Shown here piece by piece: positions 19,170 to 26,635 of a DNA stretch of 64,000 nt. The notes under the pieces are model-generated. The model did no database searches and was not told where the DNA came from. It was given only the letters and a program-made list of their open reading frames with translations. This stretch comes from Silvanigrella aquatica. GTDB lineage: Bacteria; Bdellovibrionota_B; Oligoflexia; Silvanigrellales; Silvanigrellaceae. Within the stretch, counting starts at the first letter, position 1; each line of letters starts with the position of its first letter. A program made the position numbers and the translations under genes. The stretch lies in the NCBI RefSeq assembly GCF_001907975.1, contig NZ_CP017834.1:451016-515015 (forward strand), read 5' to 3'.

Positions 19170-20387
19170 ATGAAAAAATACAATTTTATTAGAATAATAT
19201 TAATATTATCATTTTTTGTTTTCTCATGTAATCACAAAAAATTTCATGAAGTTAATCAAAATGAAAATATAAACAATTTGAAAAAAATTTTTGATGACTA
19301 TTATTTTCAATTTAAAGATATTGAATATTTTTCAGCAGTATCATTTACTATGCAATGCAATGGTTTTAACAATAGTTTACCTATTACCTTTCAAAATGGT
19401 TATAAAATTAATAGTAATAGTTTTTCTAGTGATGAAAAAATTAATTTAAGAAGCATTTTTCAAATTGGTAGTTTAACTAAGTCAATTATATCTATTTTAT
19501 TGCTTCAAATTATGAATGATCCATTATACAAAGATAAAAATATTTCGTTAGAAGATGGAATTGAAAAGTGGATTAATATTAATGATTTTCCATCTCTTTA
19601 TCCTTGGAGAAATGTTACACTTTTACAATTGCTAAATATGACAAGTGGGATTCCAGATTATTTAAAAAATTCAAAATTTTTAGATACTTTAATTAATAAT
19701 CCTGATAAACACTTCTCAAAAAGTGAATTGTTTAGTTTTATTGATGGTAATAATTATATTTCGGAAAGTAATTTTGAATATTCAAATTCGAATTACTTGA
19801 TTCTTGGAGTAATAATTGAGAATATTACTAAAAATTCATTAGAAAATGAAGTGTATAATAGAATTATAAAAAATTACAATATTCATTCTACCTTTTTTCC
19901 TTCTCATTTTCCTGATCAAAATTTGAATATTAATCTTGTAAATGGATATTATTATGATTTTAATTCATTAATTCTACCTTTAAAAACAAATATTTCAAAT
20001 TACAGTTTGTCTTATGCAAACTCAGCTGGAGGGATGTTATCAACTACAGAAGATTTTAATTATTTTATTCAAAATGTATTTAATTCAAAAAGTATTTATT
20101 TAAAGAAGTTTTTAATTGATATGGCTGTAGAAATTGAAAGAGATCACGATTTTTCTGAATTCTATTCAATGGGTTTTGGAATTAAGAAAGATTTAAAAAA
20201 TGAAGAACTTTCTTTTAAGCACACTGGAATGACTTTAGGATTTCGAAGTATGTTTACATATAATCCTGATTATAATTTATCTATGGTAATTTTTGTTAAT
20301 AGTAGTATTGATAATGAAAATATTGAAAAACTAATTCATTTTTTAAATGAAGAAATATATTCAAGAAATTATTGTAAAAAATTATAA
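19170..20387 (+). CDS. Serine beta-lactamase/DD-peptidase-fold lipoprotein
   Basis: A 405-residue exported lipoprotein: the N-terminus is a signal peptide ending in lipobox FVFSC, with Cys20 as the lipidation site. The penicillin-binding fold motifs are all present: S101-L-T-K104 (SxxK), Y204-S-N206 (YxN) and H351-T-G353 (in the KTG position). This is the class C beta-lactamase / Pfam Beta-lactamase family, which also includes D-aminopeptidases and esterases. It lies in line with the biosynthetic genes, so it may act on the peptide or protect the producer. The fold and the D-residue made upstream recall the periplasmic D-peptidases that mature NRPS prodrugs (ClbP, XcnG, ZmaM). Those have C-terminal membrane helices, which this protein lacks. 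Confidence 0.82.
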   Translation: MKKYNFIRIILILSFFVFSCNHKKFHEVNQNENINNLKKIFDDYYFQFKDIEYFSAVSFTMQCNGFNNSLPITFQNGYKINSNSFSSDEKINLRSIFQIGSLTKSIISILLLQIMNDPLYKDKNISLEDGIEKWININDFPSLYPWRNVTLLQLLNMTSGIPDYLKNSKFLDTLINNPDKHFSKSELFSFIDGNNYISESNFEYSNSNYLILGVIIENITKNSLENEVYNRIIKNYNIHSTFFPSHFPDQNLNINLVNGYYYDFNSLILPLKTNISNYSLSYANSAGGMLSTTEDFNYFIQNVFNSKSIYLKKFLIDMAVEIERDHDFSEFYSMGFGIKKDLKNEELSFKHTGMTLGFRSMFTYNPDYNLSMVIFVNSSIDNENIEKLIHFLNEEIYSRNYCKKL

Positions 20388-20465
20388 TTACTTTTTGTAA
20401 ACGAAAATATATTTAATTAAAATTTTTTTGATTGTTTACTAATTACAAATAAAGGAAATATAAAA

Positions 20466-20993
20466 GTGAAGTTGACTTTGAAAGTTAATTTAATAATTGC
20501 AACTGCTGCATTTAATTCATCAATTGCAGCGCATAATTTAGATAGACCAATTGTTAATTTAAGAGTGTATTGCGCTGATAGTAATGGAAATTGGAATTGG
20601 CTAAAAACTAATGATCGTTTTGAAACTTTAAATGGATTTTGGAATACTAGCCAAAGAAGCTGTAAGTTTAATATGACAGATTATCAATCTGATAGTTATA
20701 GCTATTTTATTGCTCTGGGAGGTGAGCAAGAAATAAATAAACTTGTTACTGCTTGCAGGAAAAAATTTACGACTTTAGCTACTCCATATGTTTATTATGT
20801 AAATGGTTCATCTAGTTGGTTTCCAATTGCTTCTCATGAAAATAGAATATTAAATGGTAGAATTACAATTAAATCTATTTTGCCAACTTCCTTTATTCCT
20901 ATAAAAAGTAATTTAAATTTTGATATGATTTATCCAAATAAATTATTTATCACTAAAAGTGATATTTCTAATGATCCAAATTGCTTTAAATAA
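20466..20993 (+). CDS. Small exported protein, unknown function
   Basis: A 175-residue protein from GTG 20466, with AAAGGA about 9 bases upstream. The N-terminus is a probable Sec signal peptide (LIIATAAFNSSIAA, cleavage near residue 25). The mature part has four Cys (VYCAD, RSCKF, TACRK and PNCFK), enough for two disulfides. I do not recognise a family. It is the last gene on the plus strand of the biosynthetic run, 78 bases after the lipoprotein gene, and may belong to that operon or have its own promoter. Confidence 0.55.
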   Translation: MKLTLKVNLIIATAAFNSSIAAHNLDRPIVNLRVYCADSNGNWNWLKTNDRFETLNGFWNTSQRSCKFNMTDYQSDSYSYFIALGGEQEINKLVTACRKKFTTLATPYVYYVNGSSSWFPIASHENRILNGRITIKSILPTSFIPIKSNLNFDMIYPNKLFITKSDISNDPNCFK

Positions 20994-21091
20994 AATTTCA
21001 ATTTTCCGATAAATAATGTTTTTTGAATATATTAAATATTTTATATCGAAAAATATGATGAAAATTCTCAATATATAAAAGAATACAATAT

Positions 21092-22054
21092 TTAATTCAT
21101 TTTCGTTAAAAACCAAGCGTAGTGTATTTTTTCGTTTCTAAAATCTTGAGGCAAGGTTTTCTTAGTAATATTTTCAATTTTAAAATTATTTGAAAAGAGT
21201 TCATTATCAAATTTAAAGCTACGCAGGTTACAGGAAAAAATAATTTTTCCGTTTGGGGTTAACATTCTTTCGCAGTGTTTTAGAATTTCTACATAATCTT
21301 TTTGCACATCAAAGCTATCTTGCATTTTTTTAGAGTTAGAAAAAGAAGGGGGGTCTACAAATATAAAGTCATATTTTTTCGCTTTTATGCTTGCTTTAGG
21401 CAGCCATTCCATAATATTTTCGCGGAGAAAATCGTGATCATCAACTGGAATGTTATTTAATTTAAAATTTTCTTTAGCCCAATTTAAGTAAGTATTGCTC
21501 ATATCCACTGTTGTAATGCTTTTTGCATTTCCCATAGCAGCGGCAATACTCACGGAACCGGTATAAGCAAATAAATTTAAGAAATGCGTATTATGTGCGT
21601 TCTTTTTTACAATTTGTCTGGTTTTTCTATGATCTAAAAATATTCCACAATCAAGATAATCAGATAAGTTTACAATAAATTTCATATCTCCTTCATGAAT
21701 AATTTCTGTAATACCTTGCTCTGTTTGTCTTTCGTATTGTGAAATTCCTTTTTGCTTTTTTCTCACTTTTAAATAGATATTATTTTCTTCAACGCAGAAA
21801 ACATTTTTTAAGGTAAGAATCACTTCGTCTAATTGAAGCTTATCTGCCATTTCAAATTCTTCAGGCATGTCTTTTTGATTTTGTGAGCGTTCATATTGAT
21901 ATAAAACCACGGATTTAGAGTATAAATCTACAGCAAAAGGATATTGAGGAATATCCTTATCATAAACACGGTAGGCGGTGATATTTTCTCTTTTTGCCCA
22001 TTTTTTAAGGAAATTATAATTTTTAATAATTCGGTTTTTAAACATTGATTCCAT
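21092..22054 (-). CDS. Class I SAM-dependent methyltransferase, RlmK/RlmI-like rRNA type
   Basis: A 320-residue protein with a Rossmann methyltransferase core: motif I FLNLFAYTGSVSIAAA near residue 155, the acidic SAM-binding residue in TTVDMS, and motif IV FVDPPSFSNSK. The NLFAYTG and DPPSFS pair is typical of the RlmI / C-terminal RlmKL group that methylates 23S rRNA bases. The N-terminal half (AYRVYDKDIPQYPFAVDLY) also matches the region just before the RlmK domain in RlmKL, without the RlmL half. The exact target base is not decidable here. It converges with the biosynthetic run, leaving 98 bases between the two stops. Confidence 0.85.
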   Translation of the reverse strand: MESMFKNRIIKNYNFLKKWAKRENITAYRVYDKDIPQYPFAVDLYSKSVVLYQYERSQNQKDMPEEFEMADKLQLDEVILTLKNVFCVEENNIYLKVRKKQKGISQYERQTEQGITEIIHEGDMKFIVNLSDYLDCGIFLDHRKTRQIVKKNAHNTHFLNLFAYTGSVSIAAAMGNAKSITTVDMSNTYLNWAKENFKLNNIPVDDHDFLRENIMEWLPKASIKAKKYDFIFVDPPSFSNSKKMQDSFDVQKDYVEILKHCERMLTPNGKIIFSCNLRSFKFDNELFSNNFKIENITKKTLPQDFRNEKIHYAWFLTKMN

Positions 22055-22077
22055 TGTGTTCCATCTGCATTTCGACG

Positions 22078-23004
22078 TTAAAATAGGATAAGTTGGCCTT
22101 CTTCCACCACAACTTGAAGTTTTTCAGGTGCGACAGGCTCATAACTGTCATTGATTTCAAGGCAAAATTCAACAAATATTCCTGCCACTTTTTCAAACAA
22201 AAAAGGGATTACCAAAACAGGTGACGAGCTTTTATAGTCTAAAATGTGAAACGGGTCGGTTAAAACAGAGGGTACGGTAATTTCGAACGTCATGCTTTTT
22301 TTCTTTAAAAACTGTTGCTTTGCTCTACCCATAATTTGGTTGCAAAGTTCACCGCACATATCTGCAATGGCTGTGTCATCTGTTTTCGCATTGGGTCCTA
22401 GCATTTTATATAAGCAAGATATGAGGATTTTTTTTGTTACGTTAATGGACATGGAGCCTTTGATTTGAGAACTCGAGAGACCAATTACAGCACTGATTTC
22501 GCTTAGGCTGTCGTTTCCTGACTTCAGGAAAGGCTTTCCTGCATTGACGCTTATGCTTCCTATGGATTCAAAAACATGGATGGTGGATTCTAAAAATATT
22601 TTCAAAATATCGGGTTCAAAGGCTCCATGATCTCCTTTATTGGGATTGATAGCATATTGAATTTTTTCAGATAATAATTTGTAGCGATAAGGTTTCACAA
22701 AAATATGATTAATACCAAGAGAACTAAATTTATTTAAATCTTCTTTATTAGGTGATGATGTTGTTATAATAATGTTTGTATTTGAATGTGCAGGATTTTT
22801 TAAAAATGAATTAATAATATCAATGCTACTCATTTCTTTGAAGCTATGGTCAACAACAACCAAATCAAATTTCGACTCTGCAAGCACTTCTATTAGAGGT
22901 TTTGAATTATCAAAAAAATAGGCTTCATGGCCATCTGTAGACAAAAAATGGCTTAAATTTTCTATCGATTTTTTGGAGGATTCAGCAATAAATAATTTTG
23001 CCAT
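22078..23004 (-). CDS. Response-regulator receiver fused to a CheX-type domain
   Basis: About 308 residues from ATG 23004, which has GGAA 8 bases upstream; an earlier in-frame ATG at 23025 is less well placed. Residues 1-120 form a receiver domain, with the phospho-acceptor Asp in VVVDHS, the conserved Thr in IITTSS and Lys in FVKPYRY. Residues ~130-305 match the CheX/CheC phosphatase fold, including the E-x-x-N pair in GELCNQIMGRAKQ. CheX removes phosphate from CheY, so a receiver-CheX fusion probably modulates chemotaxis or another two-component pathway. It starts 24 bases upstream of the methyltransferase gene and may be co-transcribed with it. Confidence 0.82.
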   Translation of the reverse strand: MAKLFIAESSKKSIENLSHFLSTDGHEAYFFDNSKPLIEVLAESKFDLVVVDHSFKEMSSIDIINSFLKNPAHSNTNIIITTSSPNKEDLNKFSSLGINHIFVKPYRYKLLSEKIQYAINPNKGDHGAFEPDILKIFLESTIHVFESIGSISVNAGKPFLKSGNDSLSEISAVIGLSSSQIKGSMSINVTKKILISCLYKMLGPNAKTDDTAIADMCGELCNQIMGRAKQQFLKKKSMTFEITVPSVLTDPFHILDYKSSSPVLVIPFLFEKVAGIFVEFCLEINDSYEPVAPEKLQVVVEEGQLILF

Positions 23005-23080
23005 ATTAATTTCCAAGAGTAACATCCATAAATTAAAATGAAGCTCACCCTCAACAACCTCTCAGTCGATTTCCTTTCAT

Positions 23081-23452
23081 TTAGTTCTCAATTCTTGGTA
23101 AGGCATATTCTTCAAATAAGCCCCAGCAACGCATATCTTTACTATAAAATGCCAACATAATTCCCACATCTGACCAATATTTGTACCTTGCATTCCAATA
23201 GGTGTAGTAACGGAGAAATAAGTTTGATGTCTTTCCGCTGACTAAGGAATCAGGAGTAGGCAAAAAGTCGTCAATAAAGTAACACTCTCCCGCTTGTTCT
23301 AGGCGCAAAAATGGCAAGTTCACAGGAGTGGGAGGGGGACCTCTGACTACGGGGGGAGTGTTGCATCCATTTATTAAAAGACAAAAAAGAGCGAAAATAA
23401 CAAGTCTTTCTCGTCTTATCTTTTTTGTGTATGTTGATAAACGCGATTGCAT
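23081..23452 (-). CDS. Small lipoprotein, unknown function
   Basis: A 123-residue protein with a basic N-terminus, a hydrophobic stretch (LVIFALFCLLI) and lipobox LINGC, followed by a Pro-rich linker (TPPVVRGPPPTPVN). The mature part is rich in aromatic residues (FLRYYTYWNARYKYW) and has two further Cys. I do not recognise a family. It lies between the receiver-CheX gene and the divergent peptidase gene. Confidence 0.6.
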   Translation of the reverse strand: MQSRLSTYTKKIRRERLVIFALFCLLINGCNTPPVVRGPPPTPVNLPFLRLEQAGECYFIDDFLPTPDSLVSGKTSNLFLRYYTYWNARYKYWSDVGIMLAFYSKDMRCWGLFEEYALPRIEN

Positions 23453-23573
23453 TTAAGCTCCTTTCTTACAAGCTAATTATCGGAAAGGTTTATCATTTGT
23501 TTAATTGCTCGAACTATAAATTTTAATTTTTTTGTGTGCGATGCGGCTTGCTTCTTCAGATGGAAAGGTGAAA

Positions 23574-25307
23574 ATGTCTAATCACTACAATCTCCCCCTT
23601 AGAAAAAAAAGACTTTATTTAAGTGAAGAATTTAATCCTCTTGATAAAAATGATGTCAAGCAACTCATCGCATCTTTATCAAGTGAAATTCCAACGGATT
23701 TTAAAAGTGCAGCTTATTGGTATGGATTATTTCATGAAGCCTCCTGTGCTATTTCTGAGGCTCATACAAAATTAGAGCTTAAATTGAGTTTTGACTTTCA
23801 TGATAAAGAAGCAGAAAAAGAGTTGAATGTTTTTGAAGAGCATATTTTATCGCAACTTCTCTCTGTGCGCAGTGAATTAATGGATATTTATTCTAATTCT
23901 CCCTGGCGCAATGCTATGCATGTTTATGATAATGATCGTGTTATAAAAGACTTATCCGTAAGAAGAAGTTATACAAATAATGAAATTTCATCGTTGCAAA
24001 TCGAAGAAAATCAACTGATTCGTGAATATAAGAAGTTTGCTCATGGTGCGAAAACCCTATTTGAGGGAAGAAGCACTCTTGTTTCGGCAGTGATTGGAAA
24101 ATTAAATGATAATGATCTTTACATAAGAAAGTCGGCATTTTTATCTTATTGGAATTTTGTGAAAACAAATGAGGAAAAATACCAAGAAATATTTGAATCT
24201 TTATTAATAAATAGAAAAAAGCAAGCGGAATGTGTAAAAGCGCATGATTACATTGATGTTGCTTTTGCTGAATTAGGGCGCATTGATTATGGAAAAAATG
24301 AATGTGCTGAATTTAGAAATTCTATTTTACATGAAGTTATTCCCCTTGTAAAAAGCTTATCTGTTTTGCAAAAAGAATCCTTAAAATCCGATTGTATTTC
24401 TCCCTGGGATATTTCTATTTGGCCTCAACTTATGCCTGAAAAATCTCCTGCAAATGGAAATTTAAATAGTTTAATGGCAGCAATGCAAAATATCACTTCA
24501 AAAATTCATCCTGCCTTTGGTAAACTCTTTCATGAAATGCAAAAAAATAATTTAATTGATGTGTTTCCTAGACAGGGAAAAGCCCCAGGCGCTTTTTGCG
24601 TGACTTTTCAAGAAAGCGGTTATCCTTATGTTTTTGCGAATTTCGGGGGATCTTTTCGTGATGCTATGACCTTTATTCACGAGTTTGGCCATGCTATTCA
24701 TGGATATGCGGTGTCAAATATCGGTAATGTTTTATTAAGGCATCCAGGTTTTGAATATTGTGAAGTGGCCAGTATGGGGCTGGAGCTTTTAGCTAGTCCT
24801 TTTTATTCTGACTTGTGGGTAAATAAAAAAGACTCACAGAAAGCTCTGTCTTACCAACTCTTTCAAATGCTCAATTTTTGGCCTTTTATGGCCATGATGG
24901 ATGAATGGCAGCATAGAGTATATTCTTTAAAAGAAATTCCATCGGCAGAACAGCGGAATAAAATATGGAGTGAAGTATCTAAAAAGTATCGTCCTCATGT
25001 GAATTGGGATGGTTATGAAGACTTCGAAGAACTCGGCTGGATGAGTCGTCCTCACATTTTTACATCACCATTTTATTATATTGATTACGGTATTGCTCAG
25101 TCTGGAGCTCTACAACTTTGGAAAAAAAGCAAAGAAAATTATTCCATAGCAGTGCAAAATTATATTTCTGGTTTAAGCTTAGGTGCGCAAAAATCATTAC
25201 AAGGGTTGTTTGAAGCTACGGGAATAAAATTTGATTTTAGTAGAAAAATAATGAAAGAACTCTCTCATGATATTGAAAAAGAAATTATGAAAATATGTGA
25301 GCAGTAG
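23574..25307 (+). CDS. M3-family zinc oligoendopeptidase (PepF-like)
   Basis: About 577 residues from ATG 23574, chosen for GGAAAGG just upstream; an extended frame begins at TTG 23532. The zinc site is the HExxH motif FIHEFGHAIHG near residue 375, with the downstream Glu in GFEYCEVASMGLELL. The C-terminal WxHRPHI-type region (DGYEDFEELGWMSRPHIF) and the Tyr-rich YYIDYGIAQSGA block are standard for the M3B / oligoendopeptidase F group. The enzyme degrades short peptides in the cytoplasm. No signal peptide is seen. Confidence 0.9.
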   Translation: MSNHYNLPLRKKRLYLSEEFNPLDKNDVKQLIASLSSEIPTDFKSAAYWYGLFHEASCAISEAHTKLELKLSFDFHDKEAEKELNVFEEHILSQLLSVRSELMDIYSNSPWRNAMHVYDNDRVIKDLSVRRSYTNNEISSLQIEENQLIREYKKFAHGAKTLFEGRSTLVSAVIGKLNDNDLYIRKSAFLSYWNFVKTNEEKYQEIFESLLINRKKQAECVKAHDYIDVAFAELGRIDYGKNECAEFRNSILHEVIPLVKSLSVLQKESLKSDCISPWDISIWPQLMPEKSPANGNLNSLMAAMQNITSKIHPAFGKLFHEMQKNNLIDVFPRQGKAPGAFCVTFQESGYPYVFANFGGSFRDAMTFIHEFGHAIHGYAVSNIGNVLLRHPGFEYCEVASMGLELLASPFYSDLWVNKKDSQKALSYQLFQMLNFWPFMAMMDEWQHRVYSLKEIPSAEQRNKIWSEVSKKYRPHVNWDGYEDFEELGWMSRPHIFTSPFYYIDYGIAQSGALQLWKKSKENYSIAVQNYISGLSLGAQKSLQGLFEATGIKFDFSRKIMKELSHDIEKEIMKICEQ

Positions 25308-25312
25308 TTTTA

Positions 25313-25948
25313 TTAAGGAAGATAATCCGTTAAATTTTCTTTTTTTAAAACATTTTGTACTGCAGGGCGTTCAAAAACTCTTTTCATATAACTTGTTATA
25401 TTTTTATGCCCGACAATGCTTATTTTTACCCACTTTGTCCATCCTAAAATAGTAAAAAGATAAGCGTCGGCAATGGTAAAATGATTGCCTATAATATAAT
25501 CTTTTCCTACAAGATTTTGCTCAATATAATCAAGTAATGAGTGTATTTTCTTTGCTGCAAATTCTTTAATTTGATTTTGAGCTGATTCTGTATCTGCCAT
25601 TTCCTTAGATTGAAAAAAGGGGCTAAAAGCTTTTTGTAAATCAGAAGCAACAAAAGCAACCCAGCTCATAGTTTGATTACGCTCAAAGGAATCCTTTTCT
25701 GCTAGGAGCTTTGCTGTTGGATTTTGATCTGCTAAATATTCAAGAATAGCAGCATTTTGGGTTAAGGTTTTTCCTTGTTTTGTTATTAAAACGGGAACTG
25801 CTCCTAAAGGGTTAACTTTATTAAGTTCCGCGACATTCTGATCTCTTTTCCAACTGACTTCTATAGGAGTGTATTCTAATCCCAGTTCTTCTAAAGCTAT
25901 GTGGCAAGCGGTTGAACAAGTTGCGGTTGAAAAATAAAATTTCATCAT
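25313..25948 (-). CDS. Glutathione S-transferase family protein
   Basis: About 211 residues from ATG 25948, chosen because AAAGGGAT lies 4-11 bases upstream; the frame continues to 25984 without a better start. The N-terminal thioredoxin-like domain has MKFYFSTATCSTACHIALEE and the GSH-binding PVLITKQGKTLTQNAAILEYL segment. The C-terminal helical domain has the N-capping box NHFTIADAYLFTILGW. The Cys10/Ser11 arrangement near the N-terminus resembles beta-class bacterial enzymes. It detoxifies electrophiles with glutathione. Its stop lies 5 bases from the convergent peptidase stop. Confidence 0.9.
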   Translation of the reverse strand: MMKFYFSTATCSTACHIALEELGLEYTPIEVSWKRDQNVAELNKVNPLGAVPVLITKQGKTLTQNAAILEYLADQNPTAKLLAEKDSFERNQTMSWVAFVASDLQKAFSPFFQSKEMADTESAQNQIKEFAAKKIHSLLDYIEQNLVGKDYIIGNHFTIADAYLFTILGWTKWVKISIVGHKNITSYMKRVFERPAVQNVLKKENLTDYLP

Positions 25949-26025
25949 TTTAATCCCTTTCTTGCAAATTGCGTTCTCGGACACTCTATCATCATTTTTT
26001 AAAATGAGGATCCATAATAAAAATA

Positions 26026-26072
26026 AAAAGTCATATTTATTTTCAGGTAATTAAAAATAAATATGACCTTTT
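26026..26072 (-). terminator. Rho-independent terminator for the acidic-protein gene
   Basis: The arms 26026-26043 and 26054-26072 pair over about 18 bases (TCATATTTATTTT against AAAATAAATATGA, flanked by AAAAG and CTTTT with one bulge). On the minus strand the hairpin is followed by a T-rich run. It lies 40 bases beyond the stop of the acidic protein and before the glutathione transferase gene, so it separates the two transcripts. Confidence 0.75.
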
Positions 26073-26111
26073 AAGAGATCCTTCGCTTAGAAGTTCTATA
26101 ATGAGTTTATT

Positions 26112-26453
26112 TTATTCATCATCCTCTTCTTCGTCGAAATCGTCGTCCTCGTAATCGTCGTCCTCGTCATATTCATCATCGTCGTCTTCGTCATATTCTT
26201 CATCATCATCGAAATCGTCATCGTAATCGTCTTCATCTTCATAGTCATCATAATCATCATCATCATCGTCGTCCAAATCATCATCTTCAAAGTCATCATC
26301 GTCGTCGTCCAAATCATCGTCGTCATCTTCGTCATCGTAATCATCATCTTCAAAGTCATCATCGTCTTCGTCATCGGCTGGTTTAGCCAATTCTATTGGC
26401 AAAATGTGTTGTTTTAAGATATTCTCATTGTTGTTATCTGCGAAAAGAACCAT
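26112..26453 (-). CDS. Very acidic, Asp/Glu-rich small protein
   Basis: 113 residues from ATG 26453, which follows a strong GGAGG seven bases upstream; the frame extends to 26546 but has no comparable site. After an ordinary N-terminus (MVLFADNNNENILKQHILP), residues from about 26 to the end are almost only Asp and Glu, with scattered Tyr and Phe in repeated DDDxDD and DDDDxFED blocks. Such a tail is expected to be disordered and strongly negative; similar tails act as nucleic-acid mimics, chaperone-like anchors or metal buffers, but nothing here decides between these. The underlying DNA is a GAT/GAA triplet-rich tract, probably prone to length change. Confidence 0.68.
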   Translation of the reverse strand: MVLFADNNNENILKQHILPIELAKPADDEDDDDFEDDDYDDEDDDDDLDDDDDDFEDDDLDDDDDDDYDDYEDEDDYDDDFDDDEEYDEDDDDEYDEDDDYEDDDFDEEEDDE

Positions 26454-26635
26454 CAGAACCTCCAGGAATAGATCAAAATTTGTGTCACTTATATATACTT
26501 TATTTAAAAAAGCAACCGAGATATAACCTACAGTTACATACCGCAAAAAAATGTAATCAAATCTTCTTTCTCAGTGCAAGATCTAGACTCATATTTATGC
26601 TGACTTTTAAAAATCTCCTTTGGCATTAGCTATTT

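Noticed and set aside
26096-26374. Met/Thr-rich 92-codon frame on the minus strand
   Set aside because: It is another frame of the GAT/GAA tract that encodes the acidic protein; only the acidic frame has a good ribosome site and a normal N-terminus.
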